A stretch of DNA of 14,848 nucleotides from assembly GCA_005792805.1 (NCBI GenBank), contig SXQV01000208.1, forward strand, positions 1 through 14,848. Reading direction: 5' to 3'. The notes under the pieces are model-generated. The model saw nothing but the letters and a program-made list of their open reading frames with translations, made no database searches and was not told the DNA's origin. Position 1 is the first letter of the stretch. Each line of letters starts with the position of its first letter. Source of the stretch: Methylococcaceae bacterium. GTDB lineage: Bacteria; Pseudomonadota; Gammaproteobacteria; Methylococcales; Methylococcaceae. Positions 1-7,061 of this stretch are shown piece by piece. The translations under genes and the position numbers were made by a program.

Positions 1-886
1 GTTCGAGGGCAAGACCACCGGCACGCCCATCGGTCTGCTGATCGAGAACGTCGATCAGCGATCAAAAGATTACGGCAGCATCGTCGAGCAGTTCCGCCCT
101 GCCCACGCTGATTACGCCTATCACATGAAGTATGGCTTTCGCGACTATCGCGGAGGCGGACGATCCTCGGCGCGGGAAACCGCCCTGCGGGTCGCGGCGG
201 GTGCCATTGCCAAGAAATTTCTGCGGGAACGTTTCGGCATCGAAGTCCGGGGCTACCTGGCCCAGCTGGGCCCGATCAAGATCGAGCGCATCGTCTGGGA
301 AGAGGTCGGGAACAATCCGTTTTTTTGCCCCGATCCCGACCGGGTGCCCGAGATGGAAAATTATATGGACGCCCTGCGCAAGGCAGGCGATTCCATCGGT
401 GCCCGCATCAATGTCGTGGCGACCGGGGTGCCGCCCGGTTGGGGCGAACCCATTTTCGACCGGCTGGATGCCGATCTTGCCCATGCATTGATGAGCATCA
501 ATGCGGTCAAGGGGGTCGAGATTGGCGGCGGCTTCGATTGTGTCGAAGCCCGGGGAACCGAGTTCCGCGATGAAATCACCCCGCAGGGGTTTCTCAGCAA
601 TCACGCCGGTGGTGTGCTTGGCGGCATTTCCTCCGGTCAGGACATTCTGGCCAGTATCGCGCTCAAGCCCACCTCCAGCCTGCGGCTTCCGGGCCGCTCC
701 GTCAACGTCCGTGGCGAACCGGTCGAGGTCGTCACCACCGGACGTCACGATCCCTGTGTCGGCATTCGTGCCACGCCCATCGCGGAAGCCATGACCGCCA
801 TCGTGCTCATGGATCACGGCCTGCGCCATCGCGGACAGAATGCGGATGTTCAGACCTTGCTGAATCCAATTCCCGCCAGCCCGTAA
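1..886 (+). CDS. aroC: Chorismate synthase, 3' part (5' end outside window)
   Basis: The product converts 5-enolpyruvylshikimate-3-phosphate to chorismate, the last shared step of aromatic amino acid, folate and ubiquinone precursor synthesis, using reduced FMN in the cytoplasm. The reading frame is open from base 2 (base 1 is the end of a cut codon) to TAA at 884-886, giving 294 residues. Family signatures are clear: TTGTPIGLLIEN near the cut end, YGFRDYRGGGRSSARETA, NPFFCPDPD, HALMSINAVKGVEIG, SNHAGGVLGGISSGQ and GRHDPCVGIRA. By comparison with the E. coli enzyme of about 361 residues, roughly the first 70 residues are missing because of the window edge, not because the gene is broken. The MFS gene starts 18 bases downstream on the same strand, so co-transcription is plausible. 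Identification is secure. Confidence 0.97.
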   Translation, partial: FEGKTTGTPIGLLIENVDQRSKDYGSIVEQFRPAHADYAYHMKYGFRDYRGGGRSSARETALRVAAGAIAKKFLRERFGIEVRGYLAQLGPIKIERIVWEEVGNNPFFCPDPDRVPEMENYMDALRKAGDSIGARINVVATGVPPGWGEPIFDRLDADLAHALMSINAVKGVEIGGGFDCVEARGTEFRDEITPQGFLSNHAGGVLGGISSGQDILASIALKPTSSLRLPGRSVNVRGEPVEVVTTGRHDPCVGIRATPIAEAMTAIVLMDHGLRHRGQNADVQTLLNPIPASP

Positions 887-904
887 ACATTTTCGGCAGC
901 GTTG

Positions 905-2050
905 ATGTCGCCGCGTGTGCCAAAAGGGCGGCTGTCCGGTTTCTATTTCGCCTATTTCTCGATACTCGGGGTACTGATCCCTTACTGGCCGCTGTTTCTG
1001 AAGCAGATCGGCCACGATCCCGCGCAAATCGGCGCGATTATGGCCATCATTCCAGCGACCAAAATGCTTTCGCCGGTCTTCTGGGGTTGGCTGGCTGATC
1101 GGACGGGTAAAGCTCTCCGGGTGATCCGCTGGGCGGCCTTCCTCTCATTACTGGCATTTTGCGGGTTGTTCCTTGACCGGAATGCGCTCACACCGCTGAT
1201 TATCGTGATGCTGGCCTTCAGCTTCAGCTGGAATGCCACGCTACCCCTGTTTGATGCCGTCACCCTCGATCATCTGGCCAAAAAATCCGCACTGTATACG
1301 GGTATTCGCCTGTGGGGTTCGGTTGGGTTTCTGGTCACGGTCTGGATCATGGGTGAAGTGCTGGATGACTGGCTGCCCCTGCGGCGTTTGCCGGAAGTGA
1401 TTGCGGGATTGCTGGCGCTGCAATGGCTGCTCGGCCTTGCCGTGCCTTCGCCGCGCATGACCCATCCTGTTGGGGAAAATCCCTCCATGTTCGGCATCCT
1501 CAAGCGGGGTGAAGTCATCGGTTTTTTGCTGGCGGCCATGCTGATTCAGGTGGCGCATGGTCCGTACTACGCTTTTTACTCGGTCTATCTCGACGAGCAC
1601 GGCTTCTCCGACCGTGCCATCGGCCAGCTGTGGGCGTTGGGTGTCCTGGCCGAAATCGTACTGTTTCAATATTTGCCGAGGATCTATCACGTCCTCAATC
1701 TACGCAGGCTATTTCTGGCCAGTTTGTGTCTGGGCATCGTCCGCTGGCTGCTGATTGGCTGGGGGATTGAGAGCGTGAGTCTGCTGATTCTTGCCCAGTT
1801 GCTGCACGCCGCCACTTTCGGCTGTTCCCATGCGGCGGCCGTGCATATTGTCCACCGTAACTTTCAGGGGCCTCACCACGCCAAGGGACAGTCGCTTTAC
1901 AGCGCGATCTGCTATGGCCTCGGCGGTGCCTTGGGCAGCCTTTACAGCGGGGAACTCTGGGTGGCTTGGGGTCCGGCCTGGGTTTTTACGGCCGCAGCGG
2001 GTTGCAGCCTGATAGCCCTGGTGATTGCCTGGCCGAAGGTGGGCCGGTGA
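905..2050 (+). CDS. MFS transporter, HcaT/LacY-like
   Basis: A 381-residue integral inner-membrane protein with about 12 hydrophobic segments, the usual size and layout of the major facilitator superfamily. The N-terminus (FYFAYFSILGVLIPYWPLFL) and the loop GWLADRTGK after the second helix resemble the MFS_1_like group that includes the 3-phenylpropionate transporter HcaT. It probably moves a small solute by ion coupling; the substrate cannot be told from sequence. ATG at 905 is chosen; TTG at 902 directly before it would add one residue. No strong ribosome binding site precedes either, so translation may depend partly on aroC upstream (18-base gap). The protein complement is complete and there is no sign of a frameshift. 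It ends 91 bases before the convergent AraC-type gene. Confidence 0.85.
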   Translation: MSPRVPKGRLSGFYFAYFSILGVLIPYWPLFLKQIGHDPAQIGAIMAIIPATKMLSPVFWGWLADRTGKALRVIRWAAFLSLLAFCGLFLDRNALTPLIIVMLAFSFSWNATLPLFDAVTLDHLAKKSALYTGIRLWGSVGFLVTVWIMGEVLDDWLPLRRLPEVIAGLLALQWLLGLAVPSPRMTHPVGENPSMFGILKRGEVIGFLLAAMLIQVAHGPYYAFYSVYLDEHGFSDRAIGQLWALGVLAEIVLFQYLPRIYHVLNLRRLFLASLCLGIVRWLLIGWGIESVSLLILAQLLHAATFGCSHAAAVHIVHRNFQGPHHAKGQSLYSAICYGLGGALGSLYSGELWVAWGPAWVFTAAAGCSLIALVIAWPKVGR

Positions 2051-2072
2051 GACCTGCTTCGGGCCGCAGGTT
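2051..2072 (+). terminator. Weak hairpin after the MFS gene
   Basis: ACCTGC (2052-2057) and GCAGGT (2066-2071) form a 6-bp stem with an 8-base loop, starting one base after the MFS stop codon; a G-T pair at 2051/2072 could extend it. No T-run follows, so it does not meet the usual intrinsic terminator pattern. It lies in the 91-base gap between convergent genes, where a terminator is expected. Function is inferred. Confidence 0.25.
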
Positions 2073-2141
2073 GCGGCGTCTGATTTCTTCAGGGCTTTTC
2101 CGAATTTCCACCGGGCTTAATCGACTGGAAAACACCTTGCC

Positions 2142-3185
2142 TCAGCGCAATTCTCTGACCCAATTCTCATAGGAACGGTCGACGCAATCAGCTGCCGCTG
2201 TACTGAATTTATCAGACGGCAAGAGACAGGCTTCACGAACCACACTGGGGTTGTAGCCAAATTTCTCGCGGAAAGCCCGCGTGAAATGGCTCGCATGCTT
2301 GAACCCCAGTTTCAGGGCAACTGTCGTGACGTTGACTCCATGAGGTGCGGCCAGCAGCAGCGCATGCGCACGGAATAGACGACGGTGCTGTATGTAGCCG
2401 CTCACCCCGCCCAGTGGCTTGAACAAGTTATAGAGGGATGAACGCGAAAGACCGAACCGTTGGACCAGAGCGTCCGCGCCCAAATCCGGCGACTCCAGCA
2501 CCTGCTCAATGTAGGCCCGAATCGTTTCCCTCAAGGCCAATGCGGTTGGGTGAGACTCCAGCGAGTTCTCGTTGAGGCTGTAGCCACCGAAGTAACGGCC
2601 CACCAAGTCAAGCAAACCGAGACCCAGGAGCTGGGATTCAGCGGCGGGGGTGGTTTTCAGCAAGCTCCAAAGCAGCCGGATATGTTCACCCAATAATCTG
2701 CCCTGGCTCGATTCGCGGGACAGGATGCGGCCATGATGGCGCTCTGGGTCGCCCAGGTGCGGAACCAGCAGCGTTCGCGGGACCAGCAGCGTCAGATTGC
2801 GAAAGTCGTTGACTTCGGACCGAACCGTTTGTGCAGTGTCCAGGAAAAGCACATCGCCGGGTTGCGCCCTTGAGTGCTCTCGTGCTCCCCAGAGACCCCG
2901 CGTCTCACCCTCCATATAAATCTGGATCAGACAATGGTCGATACCGTCCTCGCGTATACGCTGCGCAGGCCGGTCGAATCGCTGACCGACACTGGTGGTT
3001 TCCACCAGGAGCAGTTGCCCGAGGTGAGCGCTGTCCAGGTTCGCATCAAAGTTGAGCGGGGTTGCCCCAGCGTCCCAGTCCACATCGAAGATCACCGAGA
3101 TGCTCTCCTTCCATAGCGGAAAGCGCTGCTCCGGTGCCAGATCGCCTAGCCTGAATCGGGTGATGGATGTCGTTGCTATGTCCAT
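2142..3185 (-). CDS. AraC-family transcriptional regulator
   Basis: A 347-residue DNA-binding regulator. The C-terminal part (about residues 225-313) is a typical AraC double helix-turn-helix: LVQRFGLSRSSLYNLFKPLG, then VTTVALKLGFKHASHFTRAFREKFGYNPS. The N-terminal 200 residues have the look of the AraC_binding_2-type cupin domain (FeaR-like), with WKESISVIFDVDW and QPGDVLFLDTAQTV; the ligand is unknown. About 34 residues follow the second helix-turn-helix, ending in ENWVRELR, which is longer than most relatives. ATG at 3185 is chosen because GCAGG lies about 10 bases upstream; TTG at 3254 would add 23 residues with a poorer context. It is convergent with the MFS gene and divergent to the secreted-protein gene at 3499, so it may control itself and that block. 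Identification as AraC family is firm; the target is inference. Confidence 0.9.
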   Translation of the reverse strand: MDIATTSITRFRLGDLAPEQRFPLWKESISVIFDVDWDAGATPLNFDANLDSAHLGQLLLVETTSVGQRFDRPAQRIREDGIDHCLIQIYMEGETRGLWGAREHSRAQPGDVLFLDTAQTVRSEVNDFRNLTLLVPRTLLVPHLGDPERHHGRILSRESSQGRLLGEHIRLLWSLLKTTPAAESQLLGLGLLDLVGRYFGGYSLNENSLESHPTALALRETIRAYIEQVLESPDLGADALVQRFGLSRSSLYNLFKPLGGVSGYIQHRRLFRAHALLLAAPHGVNVTTVALKLGFKHASHFTRAFREKFGYNPSVVREACLLPSDKFSTAAADCVDRSYENWVRELR

Positions 3186-3292
3186 GAGGTCAACCTGCCG
3201 ACCAAAAACCTTGTGTGTGACGCGGATTTTTTCTCTTCCTGGACGCTGAGTCAACAGGTAAGGACGGAGAGTAAAGCGTGAGATTGTGCAGG

Positions 3293-3320
3293 TCTATAAA
3301 ATGCGCCGCGAGTCGTGTAA
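3293..3320 (-). promoter_or_regulatory. Candidate sigma-70 promoter for the AraC-type gene
   Basis: Read on the minus strand, TTACAC (3315-3320) and TATAGA (3293-3298) are separated by 16 bases, each matching four of six sigma-70 consensus positions. They sit about 110 bases upstream of the chosen ATG at 3185. The -35 hexamer overlaps one arm of the 10-bp inverted repeat, which would suit repression or autoregulation. By-eye call only. Confidence 0.3.
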
Positions 3321-3372
3321 TGCAGCGTAAAACGGGTATTGGCTGGACGCTCGGATGGGGGGTACACGACTC
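3310..3372. repeat. Perfect 10-bp inverted repeat, possible operator pair
   Basis: GAGTCGTGTA (3310-3319) and its exact reverse complement TACACGACTC (3363-3372) lie 43 bases apart, in the gap between the AraC-type gene and the divergent secreted-protein gene. The 20-base span of each half centre-to-centre is about 53 bp, near five helical turns, so two sites on the same DNA face are possible. The left arm touches the candidate -35 of the regulator. It could be a pair of regulator sites or a long-looped hairpin; no second copy was noticed in the window. Confidence 0.45.
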
Positions 3373-3439
3373 CCTGCGATTTTTTCTATAACAAAACTGC
3401 ATTCGGTTGAAGGGTCAGGTGGTGAAGTATCCTGATGGA

Positions 3440-3469
3440 TTGATCTGCCCTATTAAGCTTTCCTGATAT
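3440..3469 (+). promoter_or_regulatory. Candidate promoter for the secreted-protein gene at 3499
   Basis: TTGATC (3440-3445) and TGATAT (3464-3469) with an 18-base spacer resemble a weak sigma-70 promoter 30 bases before the ATG at 3499. The rest of the gap from 3186 holds the inverted repeat described separately and no other gene. The gene's ribosome binding site is AGGTGG at 3490-3495, three bases before the ATG. By-eye call. Confidence 0.25.
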
Positions 3470-3498
3470 AGCTTGCCCATAATTTCAGCAGGTGGATC

Positions 3499-4239
3499 AT
3501 GCAATACCTCTTGTTGTCATTAACTGTTTTTCTGTATACAGCTGGCACTCTTGCCGGGGAGTTTTGTGCAACCATTCGTTACGATAATCCGGGTGTCGGC
3601 TCCAGCGTATATGAAAATATCACAGATGATCCCGTGGAATTTATGCTTCGACTGCGTATCAATAAGGAAAAAGAGATAGCCAGATTTCGTGGTGAGATCT
3701 GTGAAAAGGAGTATGGATCAGCTGGCCAGAACATAGTCGAGGAGTGCAAGCAGTCCTACGGTTATATCCGACCAATTAAGGCGTTACCGGAGGACGCTTC
3801 ACGAAGTGATCTCGCCGCCAGTTCAGGCGTGGTTGGGGGGCTTGAATTTTATCTGGATGAGAAGGTTGATTTCCAGACCGAAATGGCAAGGGCTATGTGC
3901 GCAGCAAAACCGGACCAAGCCGCCAGAAGTCAATGTGTGAAATGTTATCTGGCCCCCTTTCTCCCCTTCTGTCGTTCTCGTCCGGCGAGTTTATTCGCGA
4001 CAGACGGAGTGCAAAATGAAGAACTACAGGATGTAGAGCTTGCTCACAGGATTCGTTTGCCGTTGGGTCAAGATACAGGCCGAGTAGAGACCCGGGTTGT
4101 TCTGCGCGGTACAGAAACCACAAAAACCGAGCTCATTGCCGGCAGCCTGACATTAGTAAAATGCCCAAAACCAAGCAGCGAAGAACGCAAGACGGAGCAG
4201 CAGATGACTAAAGAAATAAATCGTATCACAAGGCCGTGA
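3499..4239 (+). CDS. Exported cysteine-rich protein of unknown family
   Basis: A 246-residue protein I do not recognise. Residues 1-19 form a signal peptide (hydrophobic LLLSLTVFLYTAGTLA, likely cut before GEFC); there is no lipobox, so it is probably soluble in the periplasm or secreted. Cysteines fall at 23, 68, 83, 134, 146, 149, 158 and 222: eight in all, with a CVKC pair at 146-149, enough for four disulfides. Residues 40-130 are charged and mixed; 150-158 (YLAPFLPFC) is a short hydrophobic patch. The start has AGGTGG close upstream. Base composition is visibly AT-richer than in the flanking housekeeping genes, with more ATA, AGA and TTA-type codons, suggesting later acquisition. It is divergent to the AraC-type regulator and is followed 117 bases later by a large secreted protein on the same strand. 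Reading frame and export are well supported; function is unknown. Confidence 0.75.
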   Translation: MQYLLLSLTVFLYTAGTLAGEFCATIRYDNPGVGSSVYENITDDPVEFMLRLRINKEKEIARFRGEICEKEYGSAGQNIVEECKQSYGYIRPIKALPEDASRSDLAASSGVVGGLEFYLDEKVDFQTEMARAMCAAKPDQAARSQCVKCYLAPFLPFCRSRPASLFATDGVQNEELQDVELAHRIRLPLGQDTGRVETRVVLRGTETTKTELIAGSLTLVKCPKPSSEERKTEQQMTKEINRITRP

Positions 4240-4320
4240 CATAGTTGATGGAACTGGCCATAACATGCCGGAACAGTCTGTTGTTGTGGCCTCGGTTAGG
4301 CGGGTTTATTGAATAAGATA

Positions 4321-4336
4321 TGCCAATCGTGTGGCA
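4321..4336 (+). repeat. Short hairpin just upstream of the 750-aa secreted protein
   Basis: TGCCA (4321-4325) and TGGCA (4332-4336) form a 5-bp inverted repeat with a 6-base loop, ending 20 bases before the ATG at 4357 and 8 bases before its ribosome binding region (GAGG at 4348-4351). It is too short to call a regulator site with confidence. Confidence 0.2.
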
Positions 4337-4356
4337 ATAATAAGCATGAGGTTTTT

Positions 4357-6609
4357 ATGAATATCCGTAATAATACATCCAGACTTTTCAGGAGAAGTCT
4401 CTTCTCTGCAGTCATCGCTGTGACTCCGGCGATTGCAAAGGCCGATTGGGCCTGGTCGCCCAACGTCAGTACTTTGAGCTCACCCGGATTGAAGGCCACG
4501 AATATCCGGCTTGCATCGGATTCCCGTGGGAATGTGAGTGGAATATGGCTGCAAAGCACCAGCCCGGGTGCGGGCTATGATGAGAGTTGGCTGGTGCAAA
4601 GTGCGCGTTTCAACCCCGCTGCGGATACCTGGGGTTCAGCCAGTATGTTGGGTAATACAGGCCGGGGGTTGGGCATTCCTGTTCTGGCGGTCGATGAGAT
4701 CCGTGCTTGGGCGCTCTGGCGTTCAGAAAATGGAGGAACTGACACGGTTCAGGCATCGCTTTATGAGGCGGGTCAATGGGCCAAACCCATCACCCTCAGT
4801 GCCGGGAATCGATCTTCAGTAGAGCCTGAGGTAGTCGCCGATGGTGCAGGAGGATTCGCGGGAATTTGGAAGACGCAGCCGCAGCCGGGAGTCATACAGC
4901 GTACCCAAACAGTCGGTGCCGGTCTTCAGTGGGCTACTCCCGTGGATGTAAGCCCAGTGAATCAGGATGCCGATTCCCAACTAATCGTGCGGAACTTTGG
5001 GGGCGGAAGTTCCCCATCGACCATGACGCTTTGGCGAACCACGGAGGGGGCGGGAAAGTGGGCGATTCTGAGTTCGCGTTCGGATAAACCCGGCGAGAAT
5101 CAGCGTGTCTCTCCTCCGGGGGGCTACATCTCAAACATCCATGCGGCAAGTGATGCCGGCGGCAGTGTCATCGCGGTCTGGGAATCCCATACCGGCGATG
5201 ATGAGCACCTCATTCAAAGCGCTCGCTGGAGCAGCGGACAGTGGAGTCAGCCAGTTACGCTGAGCGCGGCCGGCAAGATGGCTCTCCGTCCAGTCATTGC
5301 CGCCAGGGAAAATAATGTCACCGCCCTGTGGGTGATGGATAGCGGAACCGGCATGGTGATTCAAAGCGCCCGCTATGAGCATGGCGCCTGGGGGAATCCG
5401 CTGAATGTAGGGAGTGCGGGCTCCAGCAATCCCGCCAGGGAAGGCGGCTACCCGCAACTGGTCGCTGATACGGACGGCCAGGCGATAGCGATATGGCAAC
5501 ACCGCAACAATCAGGGGGTGACCGTCCACAGTGCGCGCTTTGCGTCCGGCCAGTGGAGCCAGGCACAGACGGTAGGCACCGGGGGGCAGGACAACGCCTT
5601 CCCCCAAATTGCCAGCGCCGGCCATGACACCGCCGGGGGCGTCAAAGTCGTGGCGGCATGGCTGCAGGATGGCGTGGTCGTCAGCACGACGGGCTCTGAA
5701 AACTCCGCCCCCACATTCAGCCTCACCCTCGTCAAATCGGGTGATGGCAAGATCGTTAGTGATCCGGAGGGCATCGATTGCGGCACAACTTGCAATGCGG
5801 ATTTTGCCCAAGGTCAGTACGTGTTCTTGTTTGCTACGCCGGGTCCCGGTCAGGTCGTGGGAGGATGGTCCGGAGATTGTGCCCAGTTTATCGGCCCTCC
5901 CCGCCAGTCCTGCATGCTCACCATGAATGCCAGCAAACGGGTTGGCGTCACCTTCCGTTCCGCCTCCGCCAGAACGCACACGGTGAATGCCATCCTGAAC
6001 GGCGACGGCAAAGGCGGCATCACCAGCGACCCCGCCGGCATCGCCTGCTCCAATGACCCCCAGGGGCGCATTATTTGCAACGCTCAAATAGCCGAGTTTG
6101 AGGAAAACACCCGGGTCACCCTCACCGCCGATGCGGCGGCAGGTTCCTTCTTCTCAACCTGGTCAGGGGCCTGCAAGGGCAAGCACCCCGTGTGCACCTT
6201 CAGGGTGGGCAAACAAAACAGGGTGATCAAAGCGGTCGCCACCTTCCAGCCCAATCCGACACTCGCCGTGCAGAAACGCGGAACGGGGGCGGGCAGCATT
6301 CGCAGTGACAACGGCAGCATCGACTGCGGCACTGCATGCAGCGCGAGCTTCGACAAGGGTGCGGTGGTGACCCTGACGGCGACCCCGGAAGCCGGTTCCC
6401 GTTTCACCGGATGGGGCGGCGCCTGTAGCGGCAAACGCGAGGTCTGCCGGGTCACCCTGGGGAAAAGCAAAAAGGTGGTGGCTAACTGGATAGGCATGGA
6501 CACCATGTCAGGCAATGACGTTGTCCCTGAATTTTGCATCAAGGAGTCGCCAAAGTTCAACGCCGCCCAGTGTTGGCAGCTACAGGCTGGCTCAATAGTC
6601 AGGCCCTGA
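4357..6609 (+). CDS. Large secreted protein: beta-propeller-like repeats plus three four-Cys InlB-type repeats
   Basis: A 750-residue exported protein of unknown function. Residues 1-29 are a signal peptide (RLFRRSLFSAVIAVTPAIAKA, cut before DWAW). Residues 30-450 hold about seven or eight repeats of roughly 50 residues with the pattern D-x-x-G-x-x-x-A-x-W ... IQSAR-x-x-x-G-x-W-S-x-P, e.g. IQSARWSSGQWSQPVTLS, which predicts a beta-propeller. Three repeats follow at about 454-533, 542-630 and 635-712, each with GxIxSDPxGIxC...C, then GWSGxC and a last cysteine; they resemble divergent InlB B-repeat (bacterial repeat) domains and carry four cysteines each. The 38-residue tail adds C727 and C739. 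ATG at 4357 follows TGAGG; TTG at 4309 is in frame but would bury the signal peptide. Likely extracellular or surface-associated, binding or structural by analogy. A shorter paralogue lies downstream. Architecture is clear; role is not. Confidence 0.8.
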   Translation: MNIRNNTSRLFRRSLFSAVIAVTPAIAKADWAWSPNVSTLSSPGLKATNIRLASDSRGNVSGIWLQSTSPGAGYDESWLVQSARFNPAADTWGSASMLGNTGRGLGIPVLAVDEIRAWALWRSENGGTDTVQASLYEAGQWAKPITLSAGNRSSVEPEVVADGAGGFAGIWKTQPQPGVIQRTQTVGAGLQWATPVDVSPVNQDADSQLIVRNFGGGSSPSTMTLWRTTEGAGKWAILSSRSDKPGENQRVSPPGGYISNIHAASDAGGSVIAVWESHTGDDEHLIQSARWSSGQWSQPVTLSAAGKMALRPVIAARENNVTALWVMDSGTGMVIQSARYEHGAWGNPLNVGSAGSSNPAREGGYPQLVADTDGQAIAIWQHRNNQGVTVHSARFASGQWSQAQTVGTGGQDNAFPQIASAGHDTAGGVKVVAAWLQDGVVVSTTGSENSAPTFSLTLVKSGDGKIVSDPEGIDCGTTCNADFAQGQYVFLFATPGPGQVVGGWSGDCAQFIGPPRQSCMLTMNASKRVGVTFRSASARTHTVNAILNGDGKGGITSDPAGIACSNDPQGRIICNAQIAEFEENTRVTLTADAAAGSFFSTWSGACKGKHPVCTFRVGKQNRVIKAVATFQPNPTLAVQKRGTGAGSIRSDNGSIDCGTACSASFDKGAVVTLTATPEAGSRFTGWGGACSGKREVCRVTLGKSKKVVANWIGMDTMSGNDVVPEFCIKESPKFNAAQCWQLQAGSIVRP

Positions 6610-6660
6610 TCCGTCACTCTCCTCATGCTCGGCATCCGGCGGGCGTGAGGGGACAAAGGC

Positions 6661-6684
6661 TCCAGTGTCAACCGTGACAGTGGC
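6661..6684 (+). terminator. Imperfect hairpin after the 750-aa gene
   Basis: CCAGTGTCA (6662-6670) and TGACAGTGG (6675-6683) pair with one mismatch around a 4-base ACCG loop, 52 bases after the stop at 6609. No T-run follows. It could be an RNA stabilising stem or a weak terminator for the upstream gene; a Rho-independent terminator is not supported. Confidence 0.25.
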
Positions 6685-6753
6685 CCGAAACCGAGTCGAT
6701 AGGACGCTGAAGCGGGAAGTCGCAACGACGGTCAACAACCAGACAGGAACAAC

Positions 6754-6867
6754 ATGATCCAAGGCAGAAGCCCAGCTGAATCACGTCAAGGCGTAGGTTC
6801 GGGGCGGTTGCCTAAACGGATGGCCGGAGACCGGCCAATTAAGCACCCAGAGAAAATTCAGACATGA
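6754..6867 (+). CDS. Possible small ORF, 37 aa, basic
   Basis: ATG at 6754 is preceded by AGGAAC at 6745-6750 (spacer AAC), a usable ribosome binding site, and the frame runs 37 codons to TGA at 6865-6867. The product (MIQGRSPAESRQGVGSG...) is basic and polar with no signal peptide or recognised domain. Its stop overlaps the ATG of the next small ORF as ATGA, the arrangement of translationally coupled genes. It could be a leader peptide or chance; nothing beyond the start context and the overlap supports it. Confidence 0.25.
   Translation: MIQGRSPAESRQGVGSGRLPKRMAGDRPIKHPEKIQT
6821..6837. repeat. Perfect 7-bp hairpin in the gap before the 501-aa gene
   Basis: TGGCCGG (6821-6827) and CCGGCCA (6831-6837) form a 7-bp, GC-rich stem with a 3-base AGA loop. 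It lies within the possible 37-codon ORF and 27 bases before the next small ORF. No T-run follows. It may be an RNA stem or a protein-binding palindrome. Confidence 0.35.
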
Positions 6868-7001
6868 CTTCCAATGATTTCCAGCATACCCACTGGTCTC
6901 CCCTGTATCGGACAGCCACTCTGATCCTGGGAGCGGCTCTCTGCTCGCCGGCCGCCAGCGCAGGGTCGGCCAGCCTCCAGGCTCGTCCCCCCTTGACGTA
7001 G
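6864..7001 (+). CDS. Possible 45-aa ORF with a signal peptide
   Basis: The frame encodes 45 residues: a short polar start, a hydrophobic stretch (TATLILGAALCSPAASA, ending in an A-S-A signal peptidase motif about residue 33) and only about 12 residues after it. It overlaps the preceding 37-codon ORF by ATGA and ends 60 bases before the ATG of the 501-aa secreted protein. Two readings are open: a very small secreted peptide or leader, or the surviving signal-peptide end of a decayed relative of the flanking secreted-protein genes. The ribosome binding site of its own is poor (AGAGA about 10 bases upstream), so coupling would be needed. Called only because its signal-peptide shape is unlikely to be accidental next to two exported proteins. 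Confidence 0.35.
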   Translation: MTSNDFQHTHWSPLYRTATLILGAALCSPAASAGSASLQARPPLT

Positions 7002-7048
7002 CGAGCATTGTCACTGAACCCACAGTTGACGATCGACTTGAATCGAAC

Positions 7049-7061
7049 ATTGGAATCCAAT
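7049..7061. promoter_or_regulatory. Palindrome overlapping the translation start region of the 501-aa gene
   Basis: ATTGGA (7049-7054) and TCCAAT (7056-7061) are perfect inverted arms around a single base, directly touching the ATG at 7062. The arms contain the only candidate ribosome binding bases (GGA at 7052-7054). Folding, or a bound protein, could affect translation or transcription start here; the fit as an operator is a guess. Confidence 0.3.

Noticed and set aside
62..1027. Long minus-strand ORF of 321 codons opposite aroC and the MFS start
   Set aside because: It is antisense to the clearly conserved chorismate synthase; GC-rich DNA keeps the opposite frame open. No recognised protein or start context.
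3185..3254. Longer AraC start at TTG 3254
   Set aside because: Rare start codon with poor upstream context; ATG 3185 has a better ribosome binding site and leaves the domain intact.
4309..4356. Longer start of the 750-aa protein at TTG 4309
   Set aside because: It would put 16 polar residues in front of a complete signal peptide, and ATG 4357 has a good TGAGG site.
5131..6087. Minus-strand ORF of 318 codons inside the 750-aa secreted protein gene
   Set aside because: Mirror of a repeat-rich coding frame on the plus strand; no ribosome binding site and no recognised domain.
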